A stretch of DNA of 64,000 bases from Antedon bifida (lineage: Eukaryota; Echinodermata; Crinoidea; Comatulida; Antedonidae). The first letter of the stretch is position 1. Every line of letters starts with the position of its first letter. Location of the stretch: contig OY727097.1 in assembly GCA_963402885.1 (NCBI GenBank), positions 3,348,001 through 3,412,000 on the forward strand, given 5' to 3'. Positions 12,501 to 23,693 of this stretch are shown piece after piece. Both the position numbers and the translations under genes were made by a program. The notes under the pieces were generated by a model. The model made no database searches. It was given only the letters and a program-made list of their open reading frames with translations, and was not told where the DNA came from.

Positions 12501-13878
12501 TGAACTACTGTTTGCAAGGGTGTGCACAAATACACAGCCAGGGTATGCAAAATAAACAGCCAGGGTGTGCTCAATAAACAGCCAGGGTATGCAAAATAAA
12601 CAACCAGGGTGTGCAAAATAAACAGCCAGGGTATGCAAAATAAACAGCCAGGGTATGCAAAATAAACAGCTAGGATCTGTAAAATAAACAGCCAGGGTGT
12701 GCACAATAAACAGCCAGGGTATGCAAAATAAACAGCCAGGGTGTGCAAAATAAACAGCCAGGGTATGCAAAATAAACAGCCAGGGTATGCAAAATAAACA
12801 GCTAGGATCTGTAAAATAAACAGCCAGGGTGTGCAAAATAAACCTCCAGGGTATAAAAAATAAACAGCCAGGGTATGCAAAATAAACACGGTCTACTAAA
12901 TAAGCAGAGTCTGCAAAACCATAAATTTCGTATCACATTTTTAGATGACATGTTGCAAACCTGTTTGTGCAAGCGTTGATCGCAGCATACCACTCCTTGA
13001 CCAGATCTTAACTTGACCATCTTCTCCAGCTGTTGCCATGGCCGAGCCATCGTAACTCCACCTACCAGAAAGAACAGCTCCCCTATGTGCTTCCACAGAT
13101 TTTTCCACACGGCCGGATTTAGAAATCAACAAAAATTTGCCTATATAACATAAGAAACTAAAGTTTTATTTAGCTCAATAGCAATTAACAAATATTCATT
13201 TTTTTAGAAATCGGTTTCTTATAATTATAAGAAATTTACGCACCATCTGTAGATGTCAAAACGAATACTTCGCTCCCTGTTTGTTTTCCTTTACCGGCGA
13301 TGCTCTTGGGAAAAAAGTGAATGTCTGTAGCGTAGATTTCCTCAGCTAGCTTTACCAGGACTGAGGTCTCATCTGACAATTGGCTCCATTTTAGAACCTG
13401 GTGGTCATCGCCACAGGAGAACAGCTGTTCAGATGTGGTCCATGCTACACAGCTTACCAATTCACTATGTGTGTTTTAGTTAAGGAAAATATTAGTATTA
13501 ATTCAATATATTGTCAGGCTCTACTACACTTTCACACTTACTGAGATTATCTTCAAGAGGGATAGGTTCAAGCAAGGCAATCTAACAACAGGATGCTGAG
13601 CTCCAGAGATCAAAAGGTTTATCTGTGGCTGCGACACGATCAGTTCCACTTAACAGACACTGCGCTCCGAGGAGAATATTTACATAGTACAGTACTGTTG
13701 GTATTTGTCGCAGCCAGACATAAGATCAAAGGACTGTTACAAGTTCCTATCTTGTCCTGTTGTTAGATTGCCTTGGTTCAAGTCACAGCAATCAGAAGCT
13801 AAAGATAGTCTTATAAAGTATAGATAAAATTATAAGGATATGTTTAGGCTCTTTGGCTAAGGTTGTCTTGAATCGCAT
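6587..13878 (-). CDS. IFT80: IFT80, intraflagellar transport complex B WD-repeat protein
   Basis: Sixteen coding exons on the minus strand: 13878-13842, 13468-13244, 13140-12961, 12464-12355, 11920-11693, 11333-11209, 10798-10550, 10371-10323, 10187-10011, 9856-9721, 9408-9261, 8896-8725, 8550-8461, 8012-7840, 7052-6929, 6679-6587. They encode 771 residues (human IFT80 is 777). IFT80 is an IFT-B subunit needed for anterograde transport in cilia. N-terminal WD40 propeller signatures include [21 protein letters not shown] and [10 protein letters not shown]. The second propeller is followed by a helical C-terminal region ([43 protein letters not shown]). The first coding intron lacks GT at its 5' end and fits a U12-type AT-AC intron. 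A 5' UTR exon appears to run to 13924, with a five-codon upstream frame starting there. Introns carry MITEs, a minisatellite and SINE-like copies. Confidence 0.96.
7146..7392. repeat. ~60-bp tandem repeat, IFT80 intron
   Basis: About four imperfect copies of a unit of roughly 60 bases with the words tctgaagattcaaccaatca, gagca and gtgtctgagcatgtctatt, in the intron between the IFT80 exons at 6929-7052 and 7840-8012. It has no coding meaning. Confidence 0.75.
8987..9150. mobile_element. Main MITE (family A), IFT80 intron
   Basis: A full-length palindromic copy with ends aaagctctgttcacactatc and gatagtgtagacagagcttt. The interior carries ccatatttgggca twice. Confidence 0.9.
9440..9715 (-). repeat. 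SINE-like repeat (family 2), IFT80 intron
   Basis: The reverse complement carries ggttatgatgcttggctacc and gggttcaagtcctgtc. The same tRNA-like pair of words recurs near 11385-11470 (+), 16398-16610 (+), 33330-33520 (+), 43225-43350 (-) and 50345-50530 (-), so this is a dispersed tRNA-derived family. Confidence 0.6.
10903..11092. mobile_element. pogo/Tigger-like MITE, IFT80 intron
   Basis: A 190-base element with inverted ends: acagtcaactctcccaatac at the left and the complement of acagtcaactttccaaatac at the right, flanked by TA. The terminal pattern CAGT(C)AAC...CCGGA resembles pogo/Tigger ends. No transposase frame is present. Confidence 0.65.
11943..12096. mobile_element. Main MITE (family A), IFT80 intron
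   Basis: Ends taagctctttctacactatc and gataatatagacatagctt; more diverged at the right terminus. Confidence 0.85.
12520..12895. repeat. 21-22-bp minisatellite, IFT80 intron
   Basis: About 17 copies of a unit like aaaataaacagccagggtatgc, with variants (gtgtgc, ctaggatctgt), in the intron between IFT80 exons 12355-12464 and 12961-13140. A longer-period pattern is visible because variant units recur in the same order. The open frames through it are artefacts of the repeat. Confidence 0.9.
13469..13841 (-). other. Predicted U12-type AT-AC intron, IFT80 intron 1
   Basis: Read on the minus strand, the exon ends CCTAAAC and the intron begins ATATCCTTATAATT, an exact match to the AT-AC class U12 donor ATATCCTT. 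The intron ends TTTTCCTTAACTAAAACACAC, with a U12 branch-site match (TTCCTTAAC) and terminal AC about ten bases later. Joining at these points gives K-E-P-K-H-S-E-L-V, which lines up with the recalled human KEPKHQELV. No GT donor that restores this frame is present nearby. Confidence 0.85.
13574..13774. repeat. Foldback element (family G) inside the AT-AC intron
   Basis: About 201 bases flanked by a perfect 20-base inverted repeat: aaggcaatctaacaacagga at 13574-13593 and its complement at 13755-13774. A second, left-truncated copy lies at 53605-53786 in a receptor intron, with the same interior words (tctgtggctgcgacac, cagtactgttggtatttg, cagccagacataagatcaaa). It is a probable non-autonomous DNA transposon. 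Confidence 0.8.
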
Positions 13879-15398
13879 GTTGATATTATTTGTTCTAACA
13901 GTCGCACATCTATGAAGTCAGCATCTGAATTTAAAAAGAAAGCAACTGTTAATATTTATATTCAAATAAATGAAATATATTCTAATGAGGTGTTTTAATA
14001 TTTAGAAATATTAATGATCAATATTCTGAAGTTAGCAAATATGCACATTATTACATTAAAAAATAACTATATTTTCTAATTTATTCACTTACATTTTTCA
14101 TTTACTCCCAAATTATTAATTTACTTTTGACACCAATTAATGGTTTTAGAAAATACTAGGCCTATGTATTATATAGACCTACTTTTAGTACTTTGCTTCA
14201 AATTGTTTACCTGTTCTGTGTGTGTGACTAGACACTGTGTGTGACAAAAGAAAAAGATGTTACCTGGTGATGATATTAAGGGGTTACACCACTTCTAACA
14301 AACATGTATTTACTATTTTCTTAGGCTACCCATACTAGGCTAGTGTACTAGGCTAGTGTACTATGGCCGGGCCTAGGCTATAATCTGCTAGCTGTGTGTT
14401 GCTGTGCTGTCCTCCTGTGTGTGTGGAGCCTATTTATTTTCTAGACTAGACTAGGCCTAGCATATATATCTACTATACTCTAGGCCTACAGCATATTAGG
14501 CCTAGGCCGGCTTAGTTATAACATTCTTAATAATATACTATTTTAATCTTATAAAACAAAACGGTGTTACTATGAAACTAACTACAGATTATACTTTTTA
14601 GCAAGTGTTTTGTCCACTCACATCAAAAATTGTGCTCGCCATACTTTTGGAATGTGTCTAAACATTACATTCTCATTTAGTAATATTTATAAAATATCAA
14701 CCGAAAAATAGATTAATATAGTTTAATCTATAATAATCATACATTTAATAAACTATTTATTTGATAAAATAAACAAATTAAGTTACTAAATAATCTACAA
14801 ATTACTGATTTCAAATCTAAAACTCTTTTAGAAAATACTGCATGCTGGGATGTCAAAGCGTCAAAAACTTAGCAACAGTAAATACGGAAGTGAACAATAA
14901 CATTCCATAAAAACCCATTACAAAAGCATAAATAAGCTTTGGTATTGTTTATATTATAATATAATATGTGTTATAATTGATTTTTGTTTAAAATATTGAA
15001 TGTTAAATTACCAAACGTTAGCATTTAGCACACTAGGCCTAAGCTGAACTTGATAATTCTTGAGACTGACGCGGCTTGGGAGTAAAATGGGGTATGATGA
15101 AGGTCAAAGTCGGTTCGCCCCACATCTTAAAGTTTAGTTGCAAAATAGCCATAATTTATAAAAACTTTTCAACAAAAATGTATTTACTGTATAGCTTAGA
15201 ATTAAGAAGAGCATGAATACTTTTTTTTTCTTCTAATGATAAATATAATTTTTTTCAAAAATTAAATTAACTAGGGCCTAGCTAGCCTAGCTAGGCTAGG
15301 CCTAGTAGTAGGCCTAGGCCAATTCATAATTTTATGATTGTGATGTTTTATATTTTATCTAGGCATGTATGATGTTGGGTTCTTGAACAGTTTCAAAG
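13879..15398. promoter_or_regulatory. Divergent promoter region, IFT80 / CXorf58-like gene
   Basis: About 1.5 kb between the start codons of two divergently transcribed genes. It should contain the 5' UTR exons and promoter(s). A probable acceptor (minus strand) lies at 13925-13927 for IFT80 and another at 15385-15390 (plus strand, gaacag) for the other gene. It holds dense AGGCCTA/TAGGCCTAG words at 14158, 14340-14520 and 15272-15322. No TATA box or coding exon could be assigned with confidence. Confidence 0.55.
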
Positions 15399-18300
15399 AT
15401 GGATACCAGGAACAGATCATCAATTAATGTTACTTTACCCAGCGAACATAAAGTATCACAAGAAAACATCCAACCACAGCCCCCACCCCCATCATCACCG
15501 CAAGATGAACATCAGCTGAAAGAAGAAAATATAATCAGCCCAACATTTATTAAGGGCAGAGAGTAAGTGAGCTCTTTTGTACATTTGTTTATAAATTTAA
15601 TACAAATCATTAAAAAATTAATTTTATAAAATAACTTTAAAATCACATGAATGAATTAAATTATTAATTTTTCTCTTTGTCATATTTATTTGTTCTTTAG
15701 AGCTATCCAGTTGTTAGCTGCTCGCATGATAGAAAGATGCTGGTGTAGCTACAGAGACCGTCAAATGTTTCGACTATTAAAACATGCCATTTGTGCAGCG
15801 GTAATTATTCTAATTTAGTTTAAATCTCTGTCTACACTATCAAACTTTATGTTACAACAAATGTGACGTGCCCATATGAACATGATGATGTCATATATCA
15901 CTACCATATTTGGGCACATCACTACCATATTTGGGCATATCACTGCCAGATTTGGGCAAGTTTGATAGTGTAGACAGAGCTTAACACCAACTTTTTTATT
16001 TCTTATTTTATTTTATTCCATCAAAAACAACAGCGATAAATACCGCCACTAACAGGTTTGAAACATAAAACAATACAACATCAAAAACGGTTAACAATAA
16101 AATACAGATATAAATATATAATAAGTTATAACAAGAAACAAACACACAATGCTCTGTGCTTTCTCATAATTACCTTTGAAAAGTTGAGTTCTTGGAATCA
16201 GAATTTGAACCAGAGAGCCAGGTAGACTATGTAGCTATAAAAACACTGAATTAATAATTTTGTATTTTTTAGGAACATTCTTTGACTTATGAAGTTCTTC
16301 GTAAAATCAGTCCATTAGAAGCTCATTTATTAAAAGACCGAAGTATGAATGCAAGAATACGTTTTAGGTAAGACAACAGAAATACTTCAAAACTGGAGCA
16401 TGGTGGTTAACATGCTTGCCTTCCAATCCCAAGGTCCATGGTTCAATCCTTACCAATGCCAGGATTGTAACTTACGACTCTTTCAATGCCACTCTCTAGT
16501 TTATAAGCACGATAAATTATAAAAGTAGTTTATCTATCCTGTAATTGCTGAGTTTTTGCTCGCTGTTGGATGCGTATGAATTTTTGTTTAATTGAAAATT
16601 GAGCCTGTGAGTGAAACTTTGTTGGAGATTTTACTTTACATTATTTAATACTTTCTATTATATTGTGCTAGGAAAATATATGCTATTGATATTAATTTTG
16701 CTATTTACATCATTTTCATATTTATTAACTTTTTTCTGTATTTTAAATTTAGATTTGGTGGAAGTGAATTTCCTCCTTTGATATTATTCAAGATATTCAC
16801 TCATACAAAACATGGTATAGGCTTACAGTACTACAGTGGAAAGAAGTGCATTAAGCCAGCATCGGAGGTACTGTACATACAACATAAATAGTTGAACTTT
16901 TGTCTTCTTTCCAAAACTCAAGCCTTTCACATTGGCCCGTGGCCTGAGGTATAAAAATATTTTAATTAAAGAAATTAGACACAATATTAATTAATATAGT
17001 TATTTTAGAAAAAAGCTTTGCAATTTTGTTGTGGCTGGTTATCGTTTTGTTTTAGCTTCTCCATTGAGATCCAGCCACCAATACCTACAACAGTGTCATT
17101 TTTCAGTAATTTGCTTTTGGATTTATAATTAATTCTTTTGATATATGCATGGTGAATACAAACAACAATGAAATCATCCTCACCATATCATTATTTTAAA
17201 AATTCATGTGCAACAACAGTGACACTATGAACTGTAAAACGAAAGATTCAAATTAATTGCTATAGTAGTACTTCATAATTATCTCAGAATATATTACATC
17301 CATTAGTGCATTAGCAAGACCACATTAGTGCAACATATTCTCCATTATTAATTAACGCTTTTAAAATCACTCTTGTAGGCAGCGGTGGACGCGTGCCAGA
17401 TGATGGGAAACCGTAAATTTTATGATCAGATAATTTCCGACGCTTGTCAATACGAGAAGCACGGGATTACGGAGGAGGTTGATGTTACCACGGTGAAGGA
17501 CTACATGCAAGTAAGGAACATAAATCAACTGAATTTGATGAGAATTATTTTATTTATTATTTTACTACATTCAAGTATTTATAATAATAATAAAATTCTT
17601 ATTTTTGCAATGGAAAAAAACTCGTTCACCAGAAAGGTGTTCTTCCATGAGGCCGCATAACATTAACAAAATTAAAATCAATGAAATAAGTAAAAAATAA
17701 ACATATCTTTTATTAATATTAATAATAATTCATTTTTTGTTTCAATAAAATTCACTTCCAGGTCAGGTCAGATTGAATACCATTTTTACAATATTAAAAA
17801 ATGTTTTTTTTTGTGTATGCGACTTATGCAAATTAGGTATTAATTTTATGAGTAGGCTTATTGACAATTATTCTCATGTTTATACAAATACTATGACCCT
17901 GATTTTAAATCTTTAAACACAGACTGTCTTTACATTTCCTGATCCTTTTAATCATTTAAATATTTCCGTACTATTTGTGATTAACAATCATGTTATGACA
18001 AGAAATACAAACAATTTTTAAAAAAAATTCAAACTGGGGGTGAAAACATAATTTCTGTTTTTTATTTAATTTATAAATGACTAAAGTTTTCAAGTTGAAT
18101 GCCATATTATTATAGAGAAAACTGAATATATCATCTAAATTTTAAACTTTTAATTTTTCTTTTTAAAAGTATCTTAGTGTATTGGATGAGTTACCAGCTT
18201 ACATGGGAGGCAAAGAAAACCTGTGGAGGAAGTTGGATCTTAACAGTTAGTATTTCTCTCATTTTTAATCTCATCTCCATACTCTGTCAAAGGGAGTGGG

Positions 18301-20795
18301 GAGGGGGGAATAACTTACTTAGTAGTACAGTACTCAATGGCCTTTAAGCTAATACTGTATAGCAATAAAAACCTATTTGAAAACAGAATTCCAGTGGTAT
18401 TTGCAGTGTTGCGGCCAATTTCCGCAGTAATTAGGGTAATACAGATATAGAATCTATGTTATTTCTTATGACCATAAACACAACACGGAGCAGACGGACG
18501 GTTTCCGCTCAGGATAGATACAGTCTTTGTGGGCAAGCTACAGTGGTTTTCCGCTTACCGTTACCGCTCGTCCTTGTTTATTGGACTTTATACTCTCTGA
18601 TCAGAATATATTAAGTAAGGAATAGCTATAACTATCTCTTGTGAATTATTCAATTTCTATTTCTAGTTTTAACAAGGTCAACAATTTTGTATGATATTGT
18701 GGACTACATCGAAGGAAACCAAGCAAGCCCTCGTCTGAAGAGTGAAATGAAAGCACTAATATCAAGACCTATTACACAAGACATGCAACGAGAACATATA
18801 CGAATCATTTCAGAACTCAGGTATATAGACACTCACGAGAGCACTACTGGCTCGATTATAAGCCCAAGTGGGGTTACATTCCTTGAACAAAAATATTATG
18901 GGTGTAAAGCTGTCTACACTATCAAACTAGTTTGACAAAAAAAGTGTGATGTACCCAAATATGGTCTAGTGATACAACATCATCATGTCCATGTATGGGC
19001 ATATCACACTTTTTGTCACATAAAGTTTGATAGTGTAGACAGAGCTTACTTAAGATTATTTTTGTTTTACTTCAATTTAAGTATTTCTTATTTATTATAT
19101 AAAGATCTGTAGACCCATTGGTACTTGTGAAGTCTGCAAACACAGCACGAGGGACGAGCGCAGGCCGGTCCAGCCGAGGTTCACGACAGGCTAAACAAAG
19201 AGCTGATAAAATGAAGCGTATGTACCAGTCAGCAAATGAAGTGAGTGTTTTCCTTTTGATCTCTTTTTAAGGCTTTGTCTACACTATCAAACTAGTTTGA
19301 CAAAAAAAATGTGATGTGCCCATATATGGACATGGTGATGTCATATCATTATCATATTTGGGCACATCACACTTTTTTTGTCAAACTAGTTTGATAGTGT
19401 GTTACAGTATTAAACTTTATCTTTGTTTAGTCTGACAAACAAGATAATGATATCAAATATATGTGTGGCTGTATTGTGTCACATACATTTTGGCTTAATA
19501 AATTTGTACCCCAGATAGTTTTTCCACCATGCCACACACTGTTGCCGTAACTATTGACTTACATAGAATTTGTCTTAATATCTTGGTACACTTGGTGTGT
19601 CATACCTACAGGTAGAATCTAAATTAGAAAACGCACGCTGGTGGCGATATGTCATTCCAAAACATTTCGTTTGTTTTGTTACTAACTATTCATAATAACA
19701 TTTAAAAAATTGCCTTGTTAAAAGTTTAACCAACCATCATGACACACTTTAGCTTGATACCTGATAAACGGTAATTGTTAACAAGAGATTATTTTACATT
19801 AATTTCCTTCCTCTTCTTATTATATATGGTTTGTCGGAAAAGATTAAGTTTGATAAATAAAATGATACATTGTATTTATGTTTTAAATAGTGTAGAATTA
19901 CAGACAATAACATGGTCTGTTACAATGTGTTTGTAATGATGATTAGAAAAAATTAATATAATATTGAAGTATATAGTTCCTGTGTCCTTGGTTTTCTTTA
20001 TTATTATTAAACCACTTAAACTTTAACATTATTCATAAATTGTAATAATACACAAATAATTAATGTGAGATGTTTGAGTCGAAAAGATAAATGTCCTATA
20101 GTTAGTTGTAGTAATGAGTATGTAGTTTGATATCCTCTTTACTAAAAGAGGGAGAGGGTGCATTAAGGGTCATATTTGTTGTGTCTAATGTCTAATTTTT
20201 AACAGAAAAAGAAAATGTACACAACTGACATTATTAAGTAAAAAATTATTAAAAGTGAAATAATTTTGCCACAAACTCAGAATCTTCTGTTTAAGGCCAA
20301 CAGTATGTACGCACCTAGGGAAGAGTCTCTAGCCCATGGGTGATTATTCCTGGCCCAGAGTTGAGAATCCCTAATTACCAAGGGGTGAGAATCCTTTTCC
20401 CAGGGGTGAGCATCCCTTGCCTAGGGATGAGTACACCTTGTTCAGGGGTGAAAATCTCTTGCCCAGGGGTGATCATCTCTTCCCCAGGGGTGAGCATCTC
20501 TTTCCAAGGGGTGAGCATACCTTGCCCAAGGGTGAGAATACCTTGCCCAGGGGTGAGCATCCCTTGTCCAGGGGTGAGTAGCCCTTTGTCCAGCATTGTA
20601 TCTTCCACCACAAGTGTGTATAATTTTTTATTGTAGAATGAACCAGGCTTACAATTTGACGTTACCCGATTGAATGAAGGGGTAAACAACAGCTTTGAAC
20701 TACCACAGTCTGGGGATGAATTAGAAGAGGAAGCTGATCAGCTGTACACATGGACGCAGAATTTATCATACGATGACATTGGTTTGACCTCTTGA
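15399..20795 (+). CDS. CXorf58/C11orf65 (MFI)-like IQ-motif protein
   Basis: Nine exons, 15399-15562, 15701-15800, 16273-16367, 16753-16867, 17379-17510, 18170-18245, 18667-18820, 19105-19240 and 20637-20795, encode 376 residues. The N-terminus is Pro/Gln-rich and probably disordered. An IQ-like calmodulin-binding helix follows (about 56-75: IQLLAARMIERCWCSYRDRQ). The core RIRFRFGGSEFPPLILFKIFTH matches the recalled C11orf65 motif VRFRLGGxxFPPxIYYKIFTH, and the middle part resembles CXorf58 (MGNRKFYDQI, DELPAYMGGKENLWRKL, YDIVDYIEG). A basic Ser/Arg-rich segment precedes an acidic end (YTWTQNLSYDDI), also recalling C11orf65. The function of the family is poorly known; one vertebrate member is described as a mitochondrial fission factor interactor. 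The gene is divergent from IFT80. AATAAA lies at 20929. Choice between the two family names is uncertain. Confidence 0.8.
15821..15982. mobile_element. Main MITE (family A), CXorf58-like intron
   Basis: Ends taaatctctgtctacactat and tagtgtagacagagctta, with three copies of the ccatatttgggca-type internal unit. Confidence 0.88.
16398..16610 (+). repeat. SINE-like repeat (family 2), CXorf58-like intron
   Basis: Box A-like tggtggttaacatgcttgcc and box B-like ggttcaatcc at tRNA-like spacing, followed by a body shared in reverse with 50345-50530 (cgataaattataaaagtag against tataatttatcgtgcttata). Confidence 0.65.
18407..18592. mobile_element. Palindromic MITE (family B), diverged copy
   Basis: Shares gaatctatgttatttcttatgacc, gagcagacggacgg and ccgcttaccgttaccgctcg with the copies at 32928 and 52609. 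The termini are eroded (cggccaattt, attggacttt). Confidence 0.75.
18904..19047. mobile_element. Main MITE (family A), CXorf58-like intron
   Basis: Complete palindrome between taaagctgtctacactatca and gtgtagacagagctt. It lies about 80 bases after the exon at 18667-18820. Confidence 0.88.
19268..19401. mobile_element. Main MITE (family A), CXorf58-like intron
   Basis: The left end aggctttgtctacactatca is intact; the right end is cut at gatagtgtgtta, lacking gacagagctt. Confidence 0.85.
20300..20595. repeat. 21-bp minisatellite, last intron of CXorf58-like gene
   Basis: About 12 imperfect units of the form cttgcccaggggtgagcatc between 20300 and 20595, directly upstream of the last exon at 20637. 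Long open frames on both strands through it are due to the repeat. Confidence 0.9.
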
Positions 20796-22595
20796 CCTTT
20801 GAACTGTGGATGGGTGGTAAATAGGGAAATAACATGCATATACTTGATCCATATCTTGTCATTTGAATGTGTGGATGGTTATAACAGAAATTTAGTTATC
20901 CATTGGAATATTATTTTAAATAAAGTACTTTAGTACTTGTAAATATTAGATGTTATATCTTGAATTCCAATTTGTATACACTAAATGCTTCCACTATGTA
21001 GCGGCCATTTCTTTTTCTTTACTTGCTGTCTCAGCGTAATATTGCAAAGCTTTTGATATTTTGGGCTTGTTTCAAACAAAATAAGTACATAGTGTACATG
21101 AGCTATGTTCATTATTTTTAGCAAGAATAATGTTAGTGTGTACCATTCTACTGTATAATGATATGTAAACTGAATAATTCTAAAATACCAAAGTTGCTAT
21201 TAGGAAGCTTCCATTCCAATACCATGTCAAATGGTGCATATTGTTAGTCTACCATCGTTTCATTTTGTGTACAGTTATTGTCGTATTATATTTTGTCCAG
21301 GTCTCCGTAAAACTGCATTTAATGTGCTAAACTTATTATCCAAACTTCCTAGTATTTTTAAAAATTGTTATTGAAAATTTTAAAAACAAATTAAATAATA
21401 CTAATAATACATAATTTTGCAAATATTTCATTTATTATAAATTTGGTACTGTTCTGCATGAAAGCATATCTTCTATCGGCTGTCAAGGAGTATGTATGGA
21501 AGGCCATTTGTGCATTAATAACTAAATACCTCACTCAACTTACTACTATTTTCATTGTTTTAGCATAATATACATTATTTAAATAAACAATTCAAGATCC
21601 CACCATATCCACTCTTCCCTATAAAAACAATAATGGATTCGCGCTGACACACAATATATAATAATCATATTGAACTATACACAGTTCACAATGGAAGAAT
21701 GTACATGTAAACATACAGTTTACAACAATACCCTTACCAAATCTACCCACATACAAAAATATACCACAATTCGCATTGCACATTATATTGAAAAAGATAT
21801 GAAAAACTAAAATAATATATTAGGCCAAGTAAAATGTTTAATAATAGTTCATTCTTATATATATGCCCTGTGTTAATTTCTGGCCGAAATAAAATAAACC
21901 TTGCAAATAAATACTAAAAATATTACAGACAGAAAAAAACTCTGCTTGTATTAACTGATGACCAATATTTAACATATTAGCAGACAGGAAATTGTGTATG
22001 TCTGGTATGAGGACCTTGTGAAATGCCTGGAGATAGGCATGCTGATTGAAGCCTCCGTTCACACACACACAACCACATGGTTTGGTTCTACTATACTGTA
22101 CCATACAGAGACTGGTATAAATCTACCCCAGAAAACTTTAACTTGGACTAAATTCCAAAGCAAATCTTCTACTTTTGGTCCACATTTATTGTATAAGTAA
22201 TCCAATATTATTCCCTTCCCTATAAAGAACCCCATAAATACTTTTGCAATTTCATAATTCTCTATCAGTATCAGACTGATTTTTATAATGATCTTTCTAC
22301 TATACTATAAAGCCCAGTTCTTGATACAGTGTTCCCAAAAGTCTTTTTCATTTAATTTAGTATTATAGTTACCATATTGTCTTTCATTCTAGATATCCCA
22401 TAAAATAACACTTTGAATTTGTATGCAAATTAAGTTTGAACATTCTAATCTTCATAACTTTTTGTTCTAAATTTATATTAACCATTTTACCGACAACATT
22501 TAGTACAGTATTCCTTTTTTCACTTGGCAATATAAAAACATTTAATAGATAGCTTTTAAGAACTGTTTTCAAGGCACTACTTGTGAATGGTTGAT

Positions 22596-22845
22596 GGCTA
22601 ACAAATGTGATTACTGAATATTCATAATATTTAAATGTCATTACTGAATATTTATGACATTACAATGTAATTACTGAATATTCAGAACAAATGTATAATG
22701 AATATTCATCATCATGTTTAAATGTTATTACTGACTATTCACCTTTTGCATTTAAAAGTGATTACTGAATATTCATAACATTAGAATGTTATTACTGAAT
22801 ATTCATATATTTAAAACATAATTACTGAATATTCATAGTAATATT
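22596..22845. repeat. AT-rich tandem repeat with ATTACTGAATATTCAT units
   Basis: About seven units of roughly 30 bases built on attactgaatattcat, with variable spacers such as aacattaaatgt. It lies in the PPM1L 3' region. The core GAATATTC is palindromic. Confidence 0.8.
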
Positions 22846-23263
22846 ATGAGTACTACCTTGGTCCAGGTTTGATCGTTTGGTTCATTACAATCATGACTCA
22901 TTCACCTAATAAATTTAACTAGAAAATGAGTCACTAAGCAATATTATAGTACTTAAATAATTATTCACAATTGAATCAAATTGAAATTCAACGTATGACA
23001 CATGTTGTTGACAGAAATTCTAAAAACCTTAAGCAAAATGACAATTTTACCATTTTCTGATAATTAAAAAAATCAATAAAAGCAAACAATTTTCTCACGG
23101 AAAATTAACCACTTAATGTAAAATAGTAAGTACATAAACTAAATATTATTTCAGGAAATATTATGACATGCAAAGATATTAAGATAATATTATAAATAAG
23201 ATAAACAGACATAAATAACACAATGTGAAACTATTAAAGAAAAAATGTAAGCATAAAGCTCTC

Positions 23264-23428
23264 TCTCTACACTATCAAACTTTATGTGACAACAAAATGT
23301 GATGTGCCCATATATGGACCATATTTAGGCATATCACACTTTTTTAGTCAAACCAGGAAAAAGTTAAATTAAATTTGTAATTTAACTCTTCCCTGGTCAA
23401 ACTAGATTGATAGTGTAAACAGAGCATT
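23264..23428. mobile_element. Main MITE (family A) with internal insertion
   Basis: Ends taaagctctctctctacact and gatagtgtaaacagagcatta. A palindromic insertion of about 45 bases (aaagttaaattaaatttgtaa...cttccctgg) sits in the right arm. Confidence 0.8.
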
Positions 23429-23693
23429 ACGTACAATTTAAATTAAAGACAAAACACTGACAACATTGCTCACTTTTTCAATCTGGCTGAACTGCATTTC
23501 ATATAAAATATTCCGAGTCTATTATTCTTTGCGAAAATTAAAATGTCAATATAAGTTTAAACTTTCCTTGTTTTAATTAAAAGTGACCTTTGACATCCAA
23601 CTGCTTAAGAACCTCTTCAAATTTTCCAAGTATTTTCCTCTGTTTAAGTACCCTCTTCTGAATAAGACAATCATTTATATTTATCATTAATAC

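Larger units (their letters stand above)
20796..23693. other. Intergenic/3' region between CXorf58-like gene and PPM1L
   Basis: A convergent 3' region of about 2.9 kb. It contains the AATAAA of the upstream gene at 20929-20934, then AT-rich sequence with no supported exon. A short AT-rich array lies at 22596-22845, and a main-family MITE copy with an internal insertion lies at 23264-23428. The 3' UTR of PPM1L extends into this region from the right. Confidence 0.6.

Noticed and set aside
12465..12889. Two long open frames on the minus strand with repeated [16 protein letters not shown] peptides
   Set aside because: They are the translation of the 21-22-base minisatellite in an IFT80 intron; two frames are open at once because the unit lacks stops, and no splice sites or family match support a protein.
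20340..20689. Open frames with repeated CPGVSIPCPGV and LTPGQGMLTPGQ peptides on both strands
   Set aside because: Generated by the 21-base minisatellite before the last exon of the CXorf58-like gene; both strands are open, typical of repeats.
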